NCBI RefSeq assembly: GCF_022063185.1
Contig: NZ_CP091913.1
Location: 5,557,141 to 5,621,140, forward strand
DNA: 64,000 nt
Source: Nostoc sp. UHCC 0870
Lineage (GTDB): Bacteria; Cyanobacteriota; Cyanobacteriia; Cyanobacteriales; Nostocaceae
Reading direction: 5' to 3'
Position numbers and translations under genes: made by a program. This document shows positions 35,532 through 44,890 of this stretch, piece after piece. The notes beneath the pieces were generated by a model, which was given only the letters and a program-made list of their open reading frames with translations, did no database searches and was not told the origin of the DNA. Within the stretch, counting starts at the first letter, position 1, and each line of letters begins with the position of its first letter.

Positions 35532-36377
35532 ATGATGTACCCAGTTAGTGCCATTAATATCACCCGTCTGCAACCCATTCTCAGAGAGATTGTGTGGCAG
35601 AAAAAACAAGAAGTAGCTCAACTACATCAACAGATGTCCTTAGCTTCGTTGCAACGTCAGTTAACAGCTGCGCCAACAGTGAGAGACTTCTTGATAGCCT
35701 TACAGCAAAACCCCCATAAACCCACCCTGATCGCAGAAATTCAAAAAGCATCACCCCGTCACGGAATGATCCGTACAGACTTTGATCCGATCGCGATCGC
35801 TCAAGCTTATGAGCAGGGTGGAGCAGCTTGTATTTCTGTCATCACCGACAGGTCTTTTTTTCACGGCAGTTTTGATATTTTACGCATTCTTCGTAAGAGA
35901 ATCACATTACCTTTGCTATGCAAAGAATTTATTATTGATCCGTGCCAAATTTATTTAGCACGAGCCGCAGGCGCAGATGCAGTCCTCCTGATGTCTTCGA
36001 TCCTTACCGATAGAGAACTACAAGACTTTTTACGCATCATTCACTATTTGGGGATGAATGCTTTAGTAGAAGTGCATACCTTGGAAGAACTAGATCGGGT
36101 ACTAACTCTAGACGACATTCGCCTGATCAATATTAATAACCAAAACCTTGCAGACTTTAGCATTGACCTTAGCACCACTCAAACCCTCTTAGCCGCCAGG
36201 CGATCGCAACTGCAAAGTTTGGGTGTGATGGTAGTCGTTGAATCTGGATTGTATGCACGCACTGATTTATCTTTAGTGGCTCAAGCAGGAGCTAATGCAG
36301 TGTTAGTAGGAGAATCTTTAATTAAAGAGATAGATATCAAACAAGCTGTACATCGGTTACTCAAAGGGGATAATTAG
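35532..36377 (+). CDS. trpC: Indole-3-glycerol-phosphate synthase paralogue (TrpC-like)
   Basis: 281 aa, full-length (beta/alpha)8 TrpC. Conserved: FDPIAIAQAYEQGGAACISV, LPLLCKEFIID (general-acid Lys, Lys110 in the S. solfataricus numbering), VEVH (general-base Glu), VVVESGLY, NAVLVGESL. Deviations: the AEVKKASPSKG loop reads AEIQKASPRHG, so the lysine equivalent to Lys53 is Gln, and the INNRNL motif reads INNQNL. This suggests reduced or changed activity, and a second, canonical trpC is expected elsewhere. No other trp gene is adjacent. Terminator hairpin downstream. Confidence 0.8.
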   Translation: MMYPVSAINITRLQPILREIVWQKKQEVAQLHQQMSLASLQRQLTAAPTVRDFLIALQQNPHKPTLIAEIQKASPRHGMIRTDFDPIAIAQAYEQGGAACISVITDRSFFHGSFDILRILRKRITLPLLCKEFIIDPCQIYLARAAGADAVLLMSSILTDRELQDFLRIIHYLGMNALVEVHTLEELDRVLTLDDIRLININNQNLADFSIDLSTTQTLLAARRSQLQSLGVMVVVESGLYARTDLSLVAQAGANAVLVGESLIKEIDIKQAVHRLLKGDN

Positions 36378-36508
36378 TTTTAAACTCTAACCTCAGTCGG
36401 TAAACGGAAAGGGGAGATAACCAATTGAGTTAAAAATCTTTTTCTTTATCTTCAGGAATTACCTCAAGAAAAATTGTAGTAATCATTACTTATCTCAGCG
36501 AAACCCTT

Positions 36509-36534
36509 ACCCCTGCTCAACCCAGGGGTTTTTA
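36509..36534 (+). terminator. Rho-independent terminator after the TrpC-like gene
   Basis: Stem ACCCCTG / CAGGGGT with a seven-base loop, followed by TTTTTA, about 130 bases after the stop. Confidence 0.7.
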
Positions 36535-36542
36535 TTGATCAT

Positions 36543-36657
36543 TAGACCTCTTGTAAAAGTTGGAAAATGAGATGTGTCATTCTGAATGAAATGTATAATC
36601 TCTGAGATGTTTCGCTTCGCTCAACATGACAGCTTCAGCATTTATGCAAGAGGTCTA
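36543..36657. mobile_element. 115-bp MITE, copy B
   Basis: TAGACCTCTTG... with right end TGCAAGAGGTCTA. Same 115-bp length and internal TTTCGCTTCGCTCAACATGA as copies A and C. The rest of the gap to 36796 is AT-rich with no gene. Confidence 0.8.
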
Positions 36658-36796
36658 TTATTCATCGTCGTCTCTTTCCCATTCCCTGATTTAATTAAAC
36701 GTAATATAAAAAATAGAGAAACTTTGTCCAAATCTATGTAGTCTTAAATATAGTCAATATCAGTATATTTAACATCAATACTCAAGGTAAAAAGCG

Positions 36797-38035
36797 ATGA
36801 AGTGGCAGAATTGGTCATTACATCAAAGATTAATTGTTAGTACATTCTTAACCTTAGCTTGGATAACCCCAACCTTAGCCCAAACAGATAAACCCCTCAC
36901 CCGTGCGGAAGTTTATAAACTCATTCCCAGTGTTGATCTACTATTACATAATCAAACTCAACGACCTGCACAACGAAATGATGTCATAGTTCCCAGAGAT
37001 GCAGTTAAAACCGGAGTCAGTTCCGAAGCACAACTATTTTTCAACGATAAATCCCTGATTCGAGTGGATCAAAAAACTATCTTTCGTTTTCAGCCAGGGT
37101 ATCGTCGCTTTAACTTGCCAAATCGGATCGCTTTGGGTGAAATTATACCTAATGTAGAGAATGGCAGAGCTTTAATTTTAAGTCCACCGGGAAGCGTCGT
37201 TACAGTCGTAGAAACACCAGGCAGTCAGATTAGGATTTTAGCAGCAGATTGTGCAAACGAACCAACTCCAATAAATACTCAAAATAACCCTATCTGTAAA
37301 CCAGCCCCAAAAGCTACCGCAGTCATGGTAGCGCATCACCAAGAAAGCAACACAACTCAAGTTTTTGCCCTCACTGATGGAGATATCAACATCTCCGACC
37401 TACAAGATAAAAAAACAGTTGCTTTAAAAGGTGGTCAAACAGTAGCCATCAGAAATGGCATAGTTGGGAATCCCCAAGAATTTGACTTACCAGCTTTTTA
37501 TAAAACCATTTCCCTCGCTTCTGGTTTAGGGCCAGGACAAGAGAAATTATTAGCTCAAGAATCGACCCCAGTCCAAGAAACACTCAAAGCTATACGACTA
37601 GAAACCTTAGCCGCACTCAAAAATCAAGCGCAAAGATTTAGAGGATTTACCAGAACATTTCTCTCTGATGCCCTTAATGGTACAGAAGGAGATTTGAATC
37701 CTCGTCCTGGTGTTTCAGTGAGAATTATTAACCCGCAAGTTGTCACCGGGACATACTATAAAACATCGGAAAATACTGCTGTTTTTTATCCCGATAATAA
37801 TTCCAATTCTCCTAACAATATTACCATAGATTTTGACCAGAAAACTATCACCATTGATGGGAATACAGGTGTATCTAATAATGCTGGATTAAGTGGCAAT
37901 AATGCTAGGGGTTCAGTCATCAATGCTAATGGTCAAATCACCCAACTAGAAGTAATTGGAGTCAATGGTGAACAACCACAAGATAACGTTGGCTATCGGG
38001 GAACTTTAACGACTGGGGTAAGACGCGGACGCTAG
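36797..38035 (+). CDS. Exported FecR-domain protein
   Basis: 412 aa. Signal peptide about residues 1-28 (FLTLAWITPTLAQ). A FecR domain follows (PRDAVKTGVSSEAQLFFND, SLIRVDQKTIFRFQPG, GSVVTVVETPGSQIRIL). C-terminal half is low in motifs and Asn/Gly-rich near the end. FecR domains sense or transmit envelope signals, typically in iron uptake. The next gene, 97 bases downstream on the same strand, is an iron-uptake porin, which supports an outer-membrane/iron role. ATG start at 36797. Confidence 0.83.
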   Translation: MKWQNWSLHQRLIVSTFLTLAWITPTLAQTDKPLTRAEVYKLIPSVDLLLHNQTQRPAQRNDVIVPRDAVKTGVSSEAQLFFNDKSLIRVDQKTIFRFQPGYRRFNLPNRIALGEIIPNVENGRALILSPPGSVVTVVETPGSQIRILAADCANEPTPINTQNNPICKPAPKATAVMVAHHQESNTTQVFALTDGDINISDLQDKKTVALKGGQTVAIRNGIVGNPQEFDLPAFYKTISLASGLGPGQEKLLAQESTPVQETLKAIRLETLAALKNQAQRFRGFTRTFLSDALNGTEGDLNPRPGVSVRIINPQVVTGTYYKTSENTAVFYPDNNSNSPNNITIDFDQKTITIDGNTGVSNNAGLSGNNARGSVINANGQITQLEVIGVNGEQPQDNVGYRGTLTTGVRRGR

Positions 38036-38131
38036 CACCGCCGTGAAGGCGGAAGTCAAAAGTCAAAAGTCAAAATCAAGACAACATAAGGGTTTTGTTG
38101 ATTTGAATTTGTTTATCAGGTGTGAGGATTG

Positions 38132-39745
38132 ATGTTTAATAAAAGTGTTTTATTGCTCCTATCTGGAGCATTAGTATTGGGTGTAGATATATCTGTTTTG
38201 GCAGAAAATCAGCCAAATTTAGATAACCAACTAGTAATTATCCCAGAAATTACGCAAACAGATAATTGCATAGCAAGCCAATGTAAACAACTAGCCCAAA
38301 ATGAAGAACGGGTGACATCTGTCTCACAATTATCTGATGTGCAACCTAGTGATTGGGCTTTTGTCGCCTTACAATCATTAGTAGAAAGGTATGGTGTCAT
38401 AGCAGGTTATCCTAACGGCACATTTAAAGGCGATCGCGCCATGACTCGCTACGAATTTGCCGCCGGATTAAATGCAGTATTAGATAAAATTGATCAGTTA
38501 ATTACGGCTGGATTAGCAGACAAAATTCAAAAAGTAGATTTAGTAACACTGCAAAAATTACGAGAAGAATTTACTCCCGAATTAGCCACCTTAAGAGGCA
38601 GAATAGATGCTTTAGAAGCACGCACCGCCAACATTGAATCGCAACAATTTTCCACCACCGTAGTATTAGGTGGACAAACCATATTTGGGTTAGCTGGGGG
38701 TTTTGGTGGTAATCGTCCAGGTGACGGAGAAGCTAACCCCATTTTTACTTATCTCACCCAAATACAATTAGCGTCTTCCTTCACAGGTAAAGACCGATTT
38801 CGATTAGCCTTAGTCAGTGGGAATGCTGCAAATGATAGCTTTGGCAATCCCACAGCATTCAACACCAACATGGCGAGATTAGCTTGGCAGGCAGATTATG
38901 ACAATCAAGTCAGACTAGACTCTCTAGAATATCGCGTTGCCGGATTAGGCGATCGCGTCGTCTTCACTTTCAAACCTGTAGGCTTTAGTTTAAGTAGCGT
39001 TCTCAGCGTCAACTCACCCTACGCCGATGCAGGACAAGGCGCGATTTCTCTGTTTGGTGGTTCAACTTCCATCTTGAAAATTGGCAGTTTAGATGCAGGT
39101 TTAGGTTTTGATTGGTTAATGTCTGACCAAATGCGGTTACAACTCGCCTACGGGACGAGAAATAGCAACGACAGCAGTCAGGGTTTATTTGGTGCAGACC
39201 ACAGTGCCTTGGGAGTACAGTTATTATACAAGCCTACCCCCTCCTTAATTACTGGTTTAGCTTATGTTAATGCTTACGCTAGTAACGCACAATTAGATAC
39301 AGGGACAGGTAGCAACAACGCCGATACCTCCGGCGGTATTAATGAACCATCACAAATTCATGGTATAAACGCCAGCCTGAAATGGCAACTTACCGATCAG
39401 TTAGTGTTTGGTGCTTGGGGTGGTATCGTCGTCACAGATTCCCTCACATCAGATGCAGTGATTCTCAGCAGCACCTACACCGCCTCTTTAGGTGTGTATG
39501 ATCCCTTTGGCAGAAAAGGAGACTTATTAGGGTTCGTTTACGGTCAACCACTAAAATTAAATAACGGCGTTGCAGTTGCAGATATAGATACTGGTCACTC
39601 AACTCACTACGAAGTTTTTTACCGTTATTTAGTTAACGATAATATCTCCATCACTCCCGGCTTTTTTATTGTCACCGACCCCGACCATTTTTCTAGAAAC
39701 AACGATATTTTTGTGGGTACTATTCGTACTACCTTTAGTTTTTAA
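38132..39745 (+). CDS. Iron-uptake porin (SLH domain plus OprB barrel)
   Basis: 537 aa. Signal peptide near residues 1-24. An SLH domain follows (SQLSDVQPSDWAFVALQSLV, GVIAGYPNGTFKGDRAMTRYEF) that anchors to peptidoglycan-linked polymer, then a short coiled coil (about 125-150) and an OprB-like beta barrel to the C-terminal aromatic-type end (IRTTFSF). Known members of this cyanobacterial group are major outer-membrane porins linked to iron and inorganic ion uptake. ATG at 38132, with GAGG four bases upstream; a TTG one codon earlier is less likely. Confidence 0.88.
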   Translation: MFNKSVLLLLSGALVLGVDISVLAENQPNLDNQLVIIPEITQTDNCIASQCKQLAQNEERVTSVSQLSDVQPSDWAFVALQSLVERYGVIAGYPNGTFKGDRAMTRYEFAAGLNAVLDKIDQLITAGLADKIQKVDLVTLQKLREEFTPELATLRGRIDALEARTANIESQQFSTTVVLGGQTIFGLAGGFGGNRPGDGEANPIFTYLTQIQLASSFTGKDRFRLALVSGNAANDSFGNPTAFNTNMARLAWQADYDNQVRLDSLEYRVAGLGDRVVFTFKPVGFSLSSVLSVNSPYADAGQGAISLFGGSTSILKIGSLDAGLGFDWLMSDQMRLQLAYGTRNSNDSSQGLFGADHSALGVQLLYKPTPSLITGLAYVNAYASNAQLDTGTGSNNADTSGGINEPSQIHGINASLKWQLTDQLVFGAWGGIVVTDSLTSDAVILSSTYTASLGVYDPFGRKGDLLGFVYGQPLKLNNGVAVADIDTGHSTHYEVFYRYLVNDNISITPGFFIVTDPDHFSRNNDIFVGTIRTTFSF

Positions 39746-39763
39746 CGATTTGGCGATCGCATA

Positions 39764-39828
39764 AAGAACCCCACCCCCAACCCCCTCCCCGCAAGCAAGG
39801 AGGGGGCTATGATGTACTTCATGTGATT
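39764..39828. repeat. 65-bp GC-rich dispersed repeat, copy 1
   Basis: AAGAACCCCACCCCCAAC, CCCTCCCCGC hairpin GGAGGGGG, then CTATGATG...ATGTGATT. An inverted copy of equal length is at 63713-63777. Confidence 0.8.
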
Positions 39829-39923
39829 AGGAAAAGCTATAGTTCTGTTGTCGAATCTGCGATCGCTACTTTTCAATCTGCTGGCGACCTCAATCAGAAA
39901 TCCAGCCAGGAAAAAATCCCCAA

Positions 39924-42851
39924 ATGACTAACGAAGAACTGCTGCATCTTATTGAACAAGCTAACCGAGACAAGGTTACAGAATTAAACCTTTCTGGTCA
40001 ACGTTTAAAAACACTACCACCGGAAATAGGACAACTCACCAACCTGCAAACGCTCTACCTCAGTAGTAATCAACTGAGCAGTCTGCCACCGGAATTTGGA
40101 CAACTCACCAACCTGCAATCGCTCCACCTCGGTGGTAATCAACTGAGCAGTCTGCCACCGGAAATTGGACAACTCACCAACCTGCAATCGCTCCACCTCG
40201 GTGGTAATCAACTGAGCAGTCTGCCACCGGAAATTGGACAACTCACCAACCTGCAATCGCTCCACCTCGGTGGTAATCAACTGAGCAGTCTGCCACCGGA
40301 AATTGGACAACTCACCAACCTGCAAACGCTCAACCTCGGCAACAATCAACTGAGCAGTCTACCACCGGAAATAGGACAACTCACCAACCTGGAATCGCTT
40401 GACCTCGACGATAATGAACTGAGCAGTCTGCCACCGGAAATAGGACAACTCACCAACCTGCAATCCCTCGACCTCCGCAGAAATCAACTGAGCAGTCTGC
40501 CACCGGAATTTGGACAACTCACCAACCTGCAAATGCTCTACCTCGGCAGTAATCAACTGAGCAGTTTGCCACCGGAATTTGGACAACTCAAAAATCTAAA
40601 GATACTTGATATTCAAGATAATAACTTGATCAATTTACCGTCAGAAATACAGTTACTAACTAAACTCCAGAAGCTAGATTTACGGGGTGAAGGAAATGCT
40701 AACTTGCAAATTCCGCCAGAAATTTTGGGCGATTCGTGGATAAAATTAGGCAACCCTACCAAAATTATTAGCTATTATTTCTCTTTAGCAGCCGAACAAG
40801 AAAAACCCCTCAATGAAGCTAAAGTATTGCTGGTAGGACAAGGTAGTGTAGGCAAAACTTCCCTGCTAAAACGGCTGATTCATGACCTATACGACCCCCA
40901 CGAAAACAAGACAGAAGGTATCAACATTCAAAATTGGCAAGTTACTCTTAATGATCAACCTATCCGGCTTAACGTGTGGGATTTTGGCGGACAAGAAATC
41001 ATGCACGCCACCCATCAATTCTTTCTCACCAAACGCAGCCTTTACTTATTAGTATTAGATGCGCGTGTAGATGAGCGACAAAACGAACTAGAATATTGGC
41101 TGAAAATTATTCACAGCTTTGGTGATAATTCCCCGATTATTATTGTGGGTAACAAAATTGATCAACATCCCCTCGACATTGACCAAAAAGGACTACGCGA
41201 CAAGTACACCAACATCAAAGATATCGTCTCTATCTCCTGTGCAACTGGGTCAGGTGTAGCAGAATTGCGGTCAATTATTACCCGCGAACTCGCAAATATA
41301 CAACATATTCACGACCCTTTGCCTAAAAGTTGGTTTCAAGTCAAAACCCGATTGGAAGCAATGAAAGACGAAAATATTGACTACATATCCTACAAAAAGT
41401 ACGAAGATTTATGTAATGAGGAGCAAGTTACAGGCGATCGCAATCAATCCACCCTCATCGAATTATTGCACCGCCTTGGCATCGTCCTCAACTTCCGAGA
41501 CGATGATCGTCTAGAAGATACTAACGTCCTCAACCCCACATGGGTAACAAATGGTGTCTACAAAATTCTCAACGATAATCAGCTAATCACCCAATGGCGC
41601 GGGATGTTAGACCGCCAGCAACTCAACCGCATTCTCAATGATCCTTGCTATCCCCGCAACAAGCAAGTATTCATCGTTGATATGATGCAAAAGTTTGAAC
41701 TCTGCTTTCCATTAGAGAATGGTACAGGTGATAGTCGCTTCCTCATCCCCGACTTGTTACCCAAAGAAGAACCAGCGACAGGTGAATGGGAAAACGTTTT
41801 AGCCTTCCAATATCATTACAACGTCCTCCCCAGCAGTATTATCTCTCGCTTCATTGTCAGGATGCACCATCTAGCAGATAAACAAACTTGGTGGCGTAGC
41901 GGGGTGGTGTTGAAACATCGCCACAATCGCGCCTTAGTCAAAAGCGATCGCGAAGACCAAAAAATATTCATTTCCATCAGTGGGACTAACTCCACCAGAC
42001 GGGAACTATTAGCCATGATTCGTTCGCAATTTGAGGCGATTCACCAAACTATCAAAGGGTTGATAGCTGATGAAAAAGTACCCATTCCTGGACATCCTAA
42101 AATCATTGCAGACTACGAGAATTTACTGAGTTATGAAGAAAAAGGTTTACCTTATATTCCACCAGGGTTAACAGAAACCTTCGACCCCCGACAAATACTT
42201 GATGGTATTGAATCACCAGCACAGCGACAAGAAAGACAACGCGATCGCCAAGAAAAACCTAATATGATTCGTTTACCTACATCAGAATATGAAAAAGAAA
42301 TCTTCATTTCCTATGCTTGGGGTGGAGACAGTGAAACCTATGTCAATCATCTAGACGAAGTATTACAGTCCAAAGACATCACCATCATTAGAGATAAGCG
42401 AGACTTGGGTTTTAAAGGACTGATTAAAGATTTTATGGAAAAGATTGGACGCGGTAAATGTGTAATTGCCGTGATTAGTGATAAGTATTTAAAATCGCCC
42501 AACTGTATGTTTGAATTGGTGCAAATTGCAAAGAATGGTAATTTTTATGACCGAATTTTTCCGATTGTATTAGAAGATGCCCAAATTTATAAACCTACTG
42601 AAAGAATTAAATATATTAAACATTGGGAAAATGAAATTAAAGAATTAAATGAAGCCATGAAAGGAGTTGACCTAGCTAATATGCAAGGATTTAGAGAAGA
42701 CATTGATTTATACACCGAGATTCGCCACACCATCGCTGAACTTACTAATCGGCTCAAAGACATGAATACCCTAACTCCCGACATTCACAGCGAGTCAGAA
42801 TTTGAGCAATTATTGCAGGCGATAGTTCAGAGGCTAGATTATGAAGTTTAG
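39924..42851 (+). CDS. LRR-Roco-TIR protein
   Basis: 975 aa. Residues 15-245: about ten leucine-rich repeats of 23 residues (pattern LPPEIGQLTNLQSLHLGGNQ). Residues 300-460: a ROC Ras-like GTPase with P-loop GQGSVGKTS, switch WDFGGQEIMHATHQFF and NKID. Residues about 470-770: COR dimerisation domain. Residues 788-975: a TIR-type domain (KEIFISYAWGG, CVIAVISDKYLKSPNCMFEL). Bacterial TIR domains often cleave NAD+ or signal by nucleotide products; Roco GTPases act as dimeric switches. Architecture is that of an NLR-like sensor-switch-effector, so a conflict or cell-fate role is likely. No partner gene adjoins it. ATG start at 39924. Confidence 0.9.
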   Translation: MTNEELLHLIEQANRDKVTELNLSGQRLKTLPPEIGQLTNLQTLYLSSNQLSSLPPEFGQLTNLQSLHLGGNQLSSLPPEIGQLTNLQSLHLGGNQLSSLPPEIGQLTNLQSLHLGGNQLSSLPPEIGQLTNLQTLNLGNNQLSSLPPEIGQLTNLESLDLDDNELSSLPPEIGQLTNLQSLDLRRNQLSSLPPEFGQLTNLQMLYLGSNQLSSLPPEFGQLKNLKILDIQDNNLINLPSEIQLLTKLQKLDLRGEGNANLQIPPEILGDSWIKLGNPTKIISYYFSLAAEQEKPLNEAKVLLVGQGSVGKTSLLKRLIHDLYDPHENKTEGINIQNWQVTLNDQPIRLNVWDFGGQEIMHATHQFFLTKRSLYLLVLDARVDERQNELEYWLKIIHSFGDNSPIIIVGNKIDQHPLDIDQKGLRDKYTNIKDIVSISCATGSGVAELRSIITRELANIQHIHDPLPKSWFQVKTRLEAMKDENIDYISYKKYEDLCNEEQVTGDRNQSTLIELLHRLGIVLNFRDDDRLEDTNVLNPTWVTNGVYKILNDNQLITQWRGMLDRQQLNRILNDPCYPRNKQVFIVDMMQKFELCFPLENGTGDSRFLIPDLLPKEEPATGEWENVLAFQYHYNVLPSSIISRFIVRMHHLADKQTWWRSGVVLKHRHNRALVKSDREDQKIFISISGTNSTRRELLAMIRSQFEAIHQTIKGLIADEKVPIPGHPKIIADYENLLSYEEKGLPYIPPGLTETFDPRQILDGIESPAQRQERQRDRQEKPNMIRLPTSEYEKEIFISYAWGGDSETYVNHLDEVLQSKDITIIRDKRDLGFKGLIKDFMEKIGRGKCVIAVISDKYLKSPNCMFELVQIAKNGNFYDRIFPIVLEDAQIYKPTERIKYIKHWENEIKELNEAMKGVDLANMQGFREDIDLYTEIRHTIAELTNRLKDMNTLTPDIHSESEFEQLLQAIVQRLDYEV
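40012..40600. repeat. 69-bp tandem repeats within the LRR coding region
   Basis: Each 69-bp unit encodes one 23-aa LRR. Units two to four are almost identical in DNA, including synonymous positions, which indicates recent duplication or gene conversion. The copy number probably varies between strains. Confidence 0.88.
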
Positions 42852-42936
42852 CTGGAAACGGCGTTGCATAAATGCGGGATGAATTAACCGTAAGCGTTGT
42901 GGCGGGGTGTAAATCCCCGTTACAACACGGAAAAAG

Positions 42937-42984
42937 CGAATTACGAATTACGAATTACGAATTACGAATTACGAATTACGAATT
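42937..42984. repeat. Heptamer array (GAATTAC)
   Basis: About six to seven GAATTAC units between the Roco and mutL genes, ending a few bases before the mutL stop (42987). Confidence 0.85.
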
Positions 42985-42986
42985 AA

Positions 42987-44792
42987 TTAAATCCCATGAC
43001 TCTTACCTATTACCCAGTGACGGCGGAAAAATCTCGATAAAGCCGACTCATCTAAGGATAGATAAATCGGGCGACCGTGGGGACAGGTGCGGGGGTTGCG
43101 AGTGCGTTGCCAATCATCTAGTAACTTCTGCATTTCTGGTAAACTCATCGGTGTACCGTTACGGATAGCACTGCGACAAGCCACGGCTACTTGGGCTGTT
43201 TCTAAGTCTCCTCCCCAACTCAGTTCTAAAATTGCTTCAGCACAATCTTCTCGTTGCTGTAAGATGGCGGGAAGGTTACGCACTGCCCAAATTTGTTCCC
43301 CAAAGGGTTCAATATCTAAACCGATGCGTTGCAATTGGGCAAGTTGCGCTGGCGATAATTGATAGAGAATAATTGGCGGTTCAACAGGAAGAAGTTGCCA
43401 GTTATCACACAATTGTTCATACAAAACCCGTTCATGGGCAATATGTTGTTCTACTAACCACATTCCTCCAGGATGTTCAGCCACGATGTAGGTATTGCTG
43501 ACTTGGGCAACAGCTTTTAAGGAGTGCTGAGTGTTGAGTGGGGAGTGCTGAGTGCTGAGTTGTAAGTTGGGAGTGGGGTTGACGTTGTAATTGCCTTTTT
43601 CTTCTGCGGTTTTGAGTAGTTGACTGACTCTGGTTGTGTGGACGGATTCTTTGATATTTGCCTCACTAATACGCAGTGCTTGGTTAATGGCTTGAGTGAT
43701 TTGTTCTTGCCAATAAGTCAACTCGTTGAGGTAAATTTCGGTTTTGGCGGGGTTGCGATTCCAATTAATTTGGTCGGGGGAAATGACAAGATGGAGAAAA
43801 CAGATCGGATAGCGATCGCGTGGTAATGTTCTATGAAATGCTCCCAATATTGTCTGTTCTAATTCCGGTGACTTGACTATCCTCCCGTTAATCGCTACTC
43901 GCACCCAGTCGGGACGATGGCGATGACATCTATCGGGTAAGCCTACTACTAGGGTGAGTGCTGAGTGCTGAGTGCTGAGTGCTGAGTGCTGAGTGTTGAG
44001 TTTTGAGTTTTGAGTGTTGAGTGTTGAGTTTTGAGTGTTGAGTTTTGAGTTTTGAGTTTTGAGTGGGGAGTGGGGAGTGTTGAGTGGGGAGTTTTCTGGG
44101 TTGGGGATTTCTAGTGTTAATTCCTGTAAGTCACCTTGTCGTACTTGGGGTAAAAGTTGGGGTATGAGTTGCCCTACTGTAGAAGCTGGGGAGATGGTAA
44201 ACCATGCTCGGTCATTTTGTGACACTTGCCAAGTAACTTGAGGATGACAAAGGGCGATGTTGTAAATTGCAGCTTGGACAGCTTTCATTTGCTGTGCTGT
44301 TGGCGGTAAACCATGACGACGCGCCACGCAATTGGCAAATAAATTGGAGACTGTCACCACTGTACCAGGAGCGATCGCAGTGGCTTCTACTTCTATAGCT
44401 TTCCCTTCTTCACCATAGACAACCCGCCATCCTACATTCCCATTGGTAGAACGGCTGAAAATCTCCAAATCTGCCAGCGTTGTTAAACTGTGTAACGCTT
44501 CACCCCGAAATCCCAGACTGTGAATTTTCCACAAATCGTCACTAGAACGAATTTTACTAGTGCTATGAGCTGCTGCGGCTTGTTGCAAATCATCCAAATC
44601 CATACCGCAACCATTATCTGTCACCCGGATACGCCACTGCTGCGGCCATAGTGCAACTACAATTCTCGTCGCACCCGCATCTAAGGAATTTTCCACCAAT
44701 TCCCTCACTACAGATGCGAAACAGTCGATGACTTCACCTGCTGTAATCAGATATACGACTTCTTGAGGTAAAGCTTGAATAGTAGATGGCAT
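42987..44792 (-). CDS. mutL: DNA mismatch repair protein MutL with STRR insertions
   Basis: 601 aa. GHKL ATPase: ELVENSLDAGATRIVV (E, N), DNGCGMDL, and SLGFRGEALHSL; transducer domain to about residue 345; MutL_C dimerisation part with EQHIAHERVLYEQL and CPHGRP near the end. Couples MutS mismatch recognition to strand removal. Residues about 233-279, inside the transducer domain, and 410-423, in the linker, are encoded by heptamer repeats (Thr-Gln-His-Ser-Ala-Leu-type peptides). The frame is intact. ATG start at 44792. Divergent repeats separate it from ygfZ. Confidence 0.9.
   Translation of the reverse strand: MPSTIQALPQEVVYLITAGEVIDCFASVVRELVENSLDAGATRIVVALWPQQWRIRVTDNGCGMDLDDLQQAAAAHSTSKIRSSDDLWKIHSLGFRGEALHSLTTLADLEIFSRSTNGNVGWRVVYGEEGKAIEVEATAIAPGTVVTVSNLFANCVARRHGLPPTAQQMKAVQAAIYNIALCHPQVTWQVSQNDRAWFTISPASTVGQLIPQLLPQVRQGDLQELTLEIPNPENSPLNTPHSPLKTQNSKLNTQNSTLNTQNSKLNTQHSALSTQHSALTLVVGLPDRCHRHRPDWVRVAINGRIVKSPELEQTILGAFHRTLPRDRYPICFLHLVISPDQINWNRNPAKTEIYLNELTYWQEQITQAINQALRISEANIKESVHTTRVSQLLKTAEEKGNYNVNPTPNLQLSTQHSPLNTQHSLKAVAQVSNTYIVAEHPGGMWLVEQHIAHERVLYEQLCDNWQLLPVEPPIILYQLSPAQLAQLQRIGLDIEPFGEQIWAVRNLPAILQQREDCAEAILELSWGGDLETAQVAVACRSAIRNGTPMSLPEMQKLLDDWQRTRNPRTCPHGRPIYLSLDESALSRFFRRHWVIGKSHGI
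43522..43563. repeat. Six GAGTGCT-type heptamers inside mutL
   Basis: 42 bp = 14 codons, so the frame is preserved. Located in the linker between the ATPase/transducer part and MutL_C. Confidence 0.9.
43956..44095. repeat. Twenty heptamers inside the mutL transducer region
   Basis: 140 bp of GAGTGCT, GAGTGTT, GAGTTTT and GAGTGGG units, read on the minus strand as a Ser-Thr-Gln-His-Ala-Leu-type peptide. A change of one or two units would shift the frame; a change of three would not. Confidence 0.92.
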
Positions 44793-44806
44793 TTGGTTGG
44801 AAATTG

Positions 44807-44884
44807 GAAATTGGGAATTGGGAATTGGGAACTCTTTACTGTCACCTGTAACCTATAACCTGTCACCTGTCACCTGTCCCCTGT
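44807..44884. repeat. STRR cluster between mutL and ygfZ
   Basis: GGGAATT heptamers (44807-44828) and a run of CACCTGT/AACCTGT units (about 44840-44880), ending just before the ygfZ stop. Confidence 0.75.
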
Positions 44885-44890
44885 TCCCTA

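Noticed and set aside
40014..40586. Antisense reading frames over the LRR repeats
   Set aside because: They are open only because the sense strand is a codon-periodic repeat; no start context or homology.
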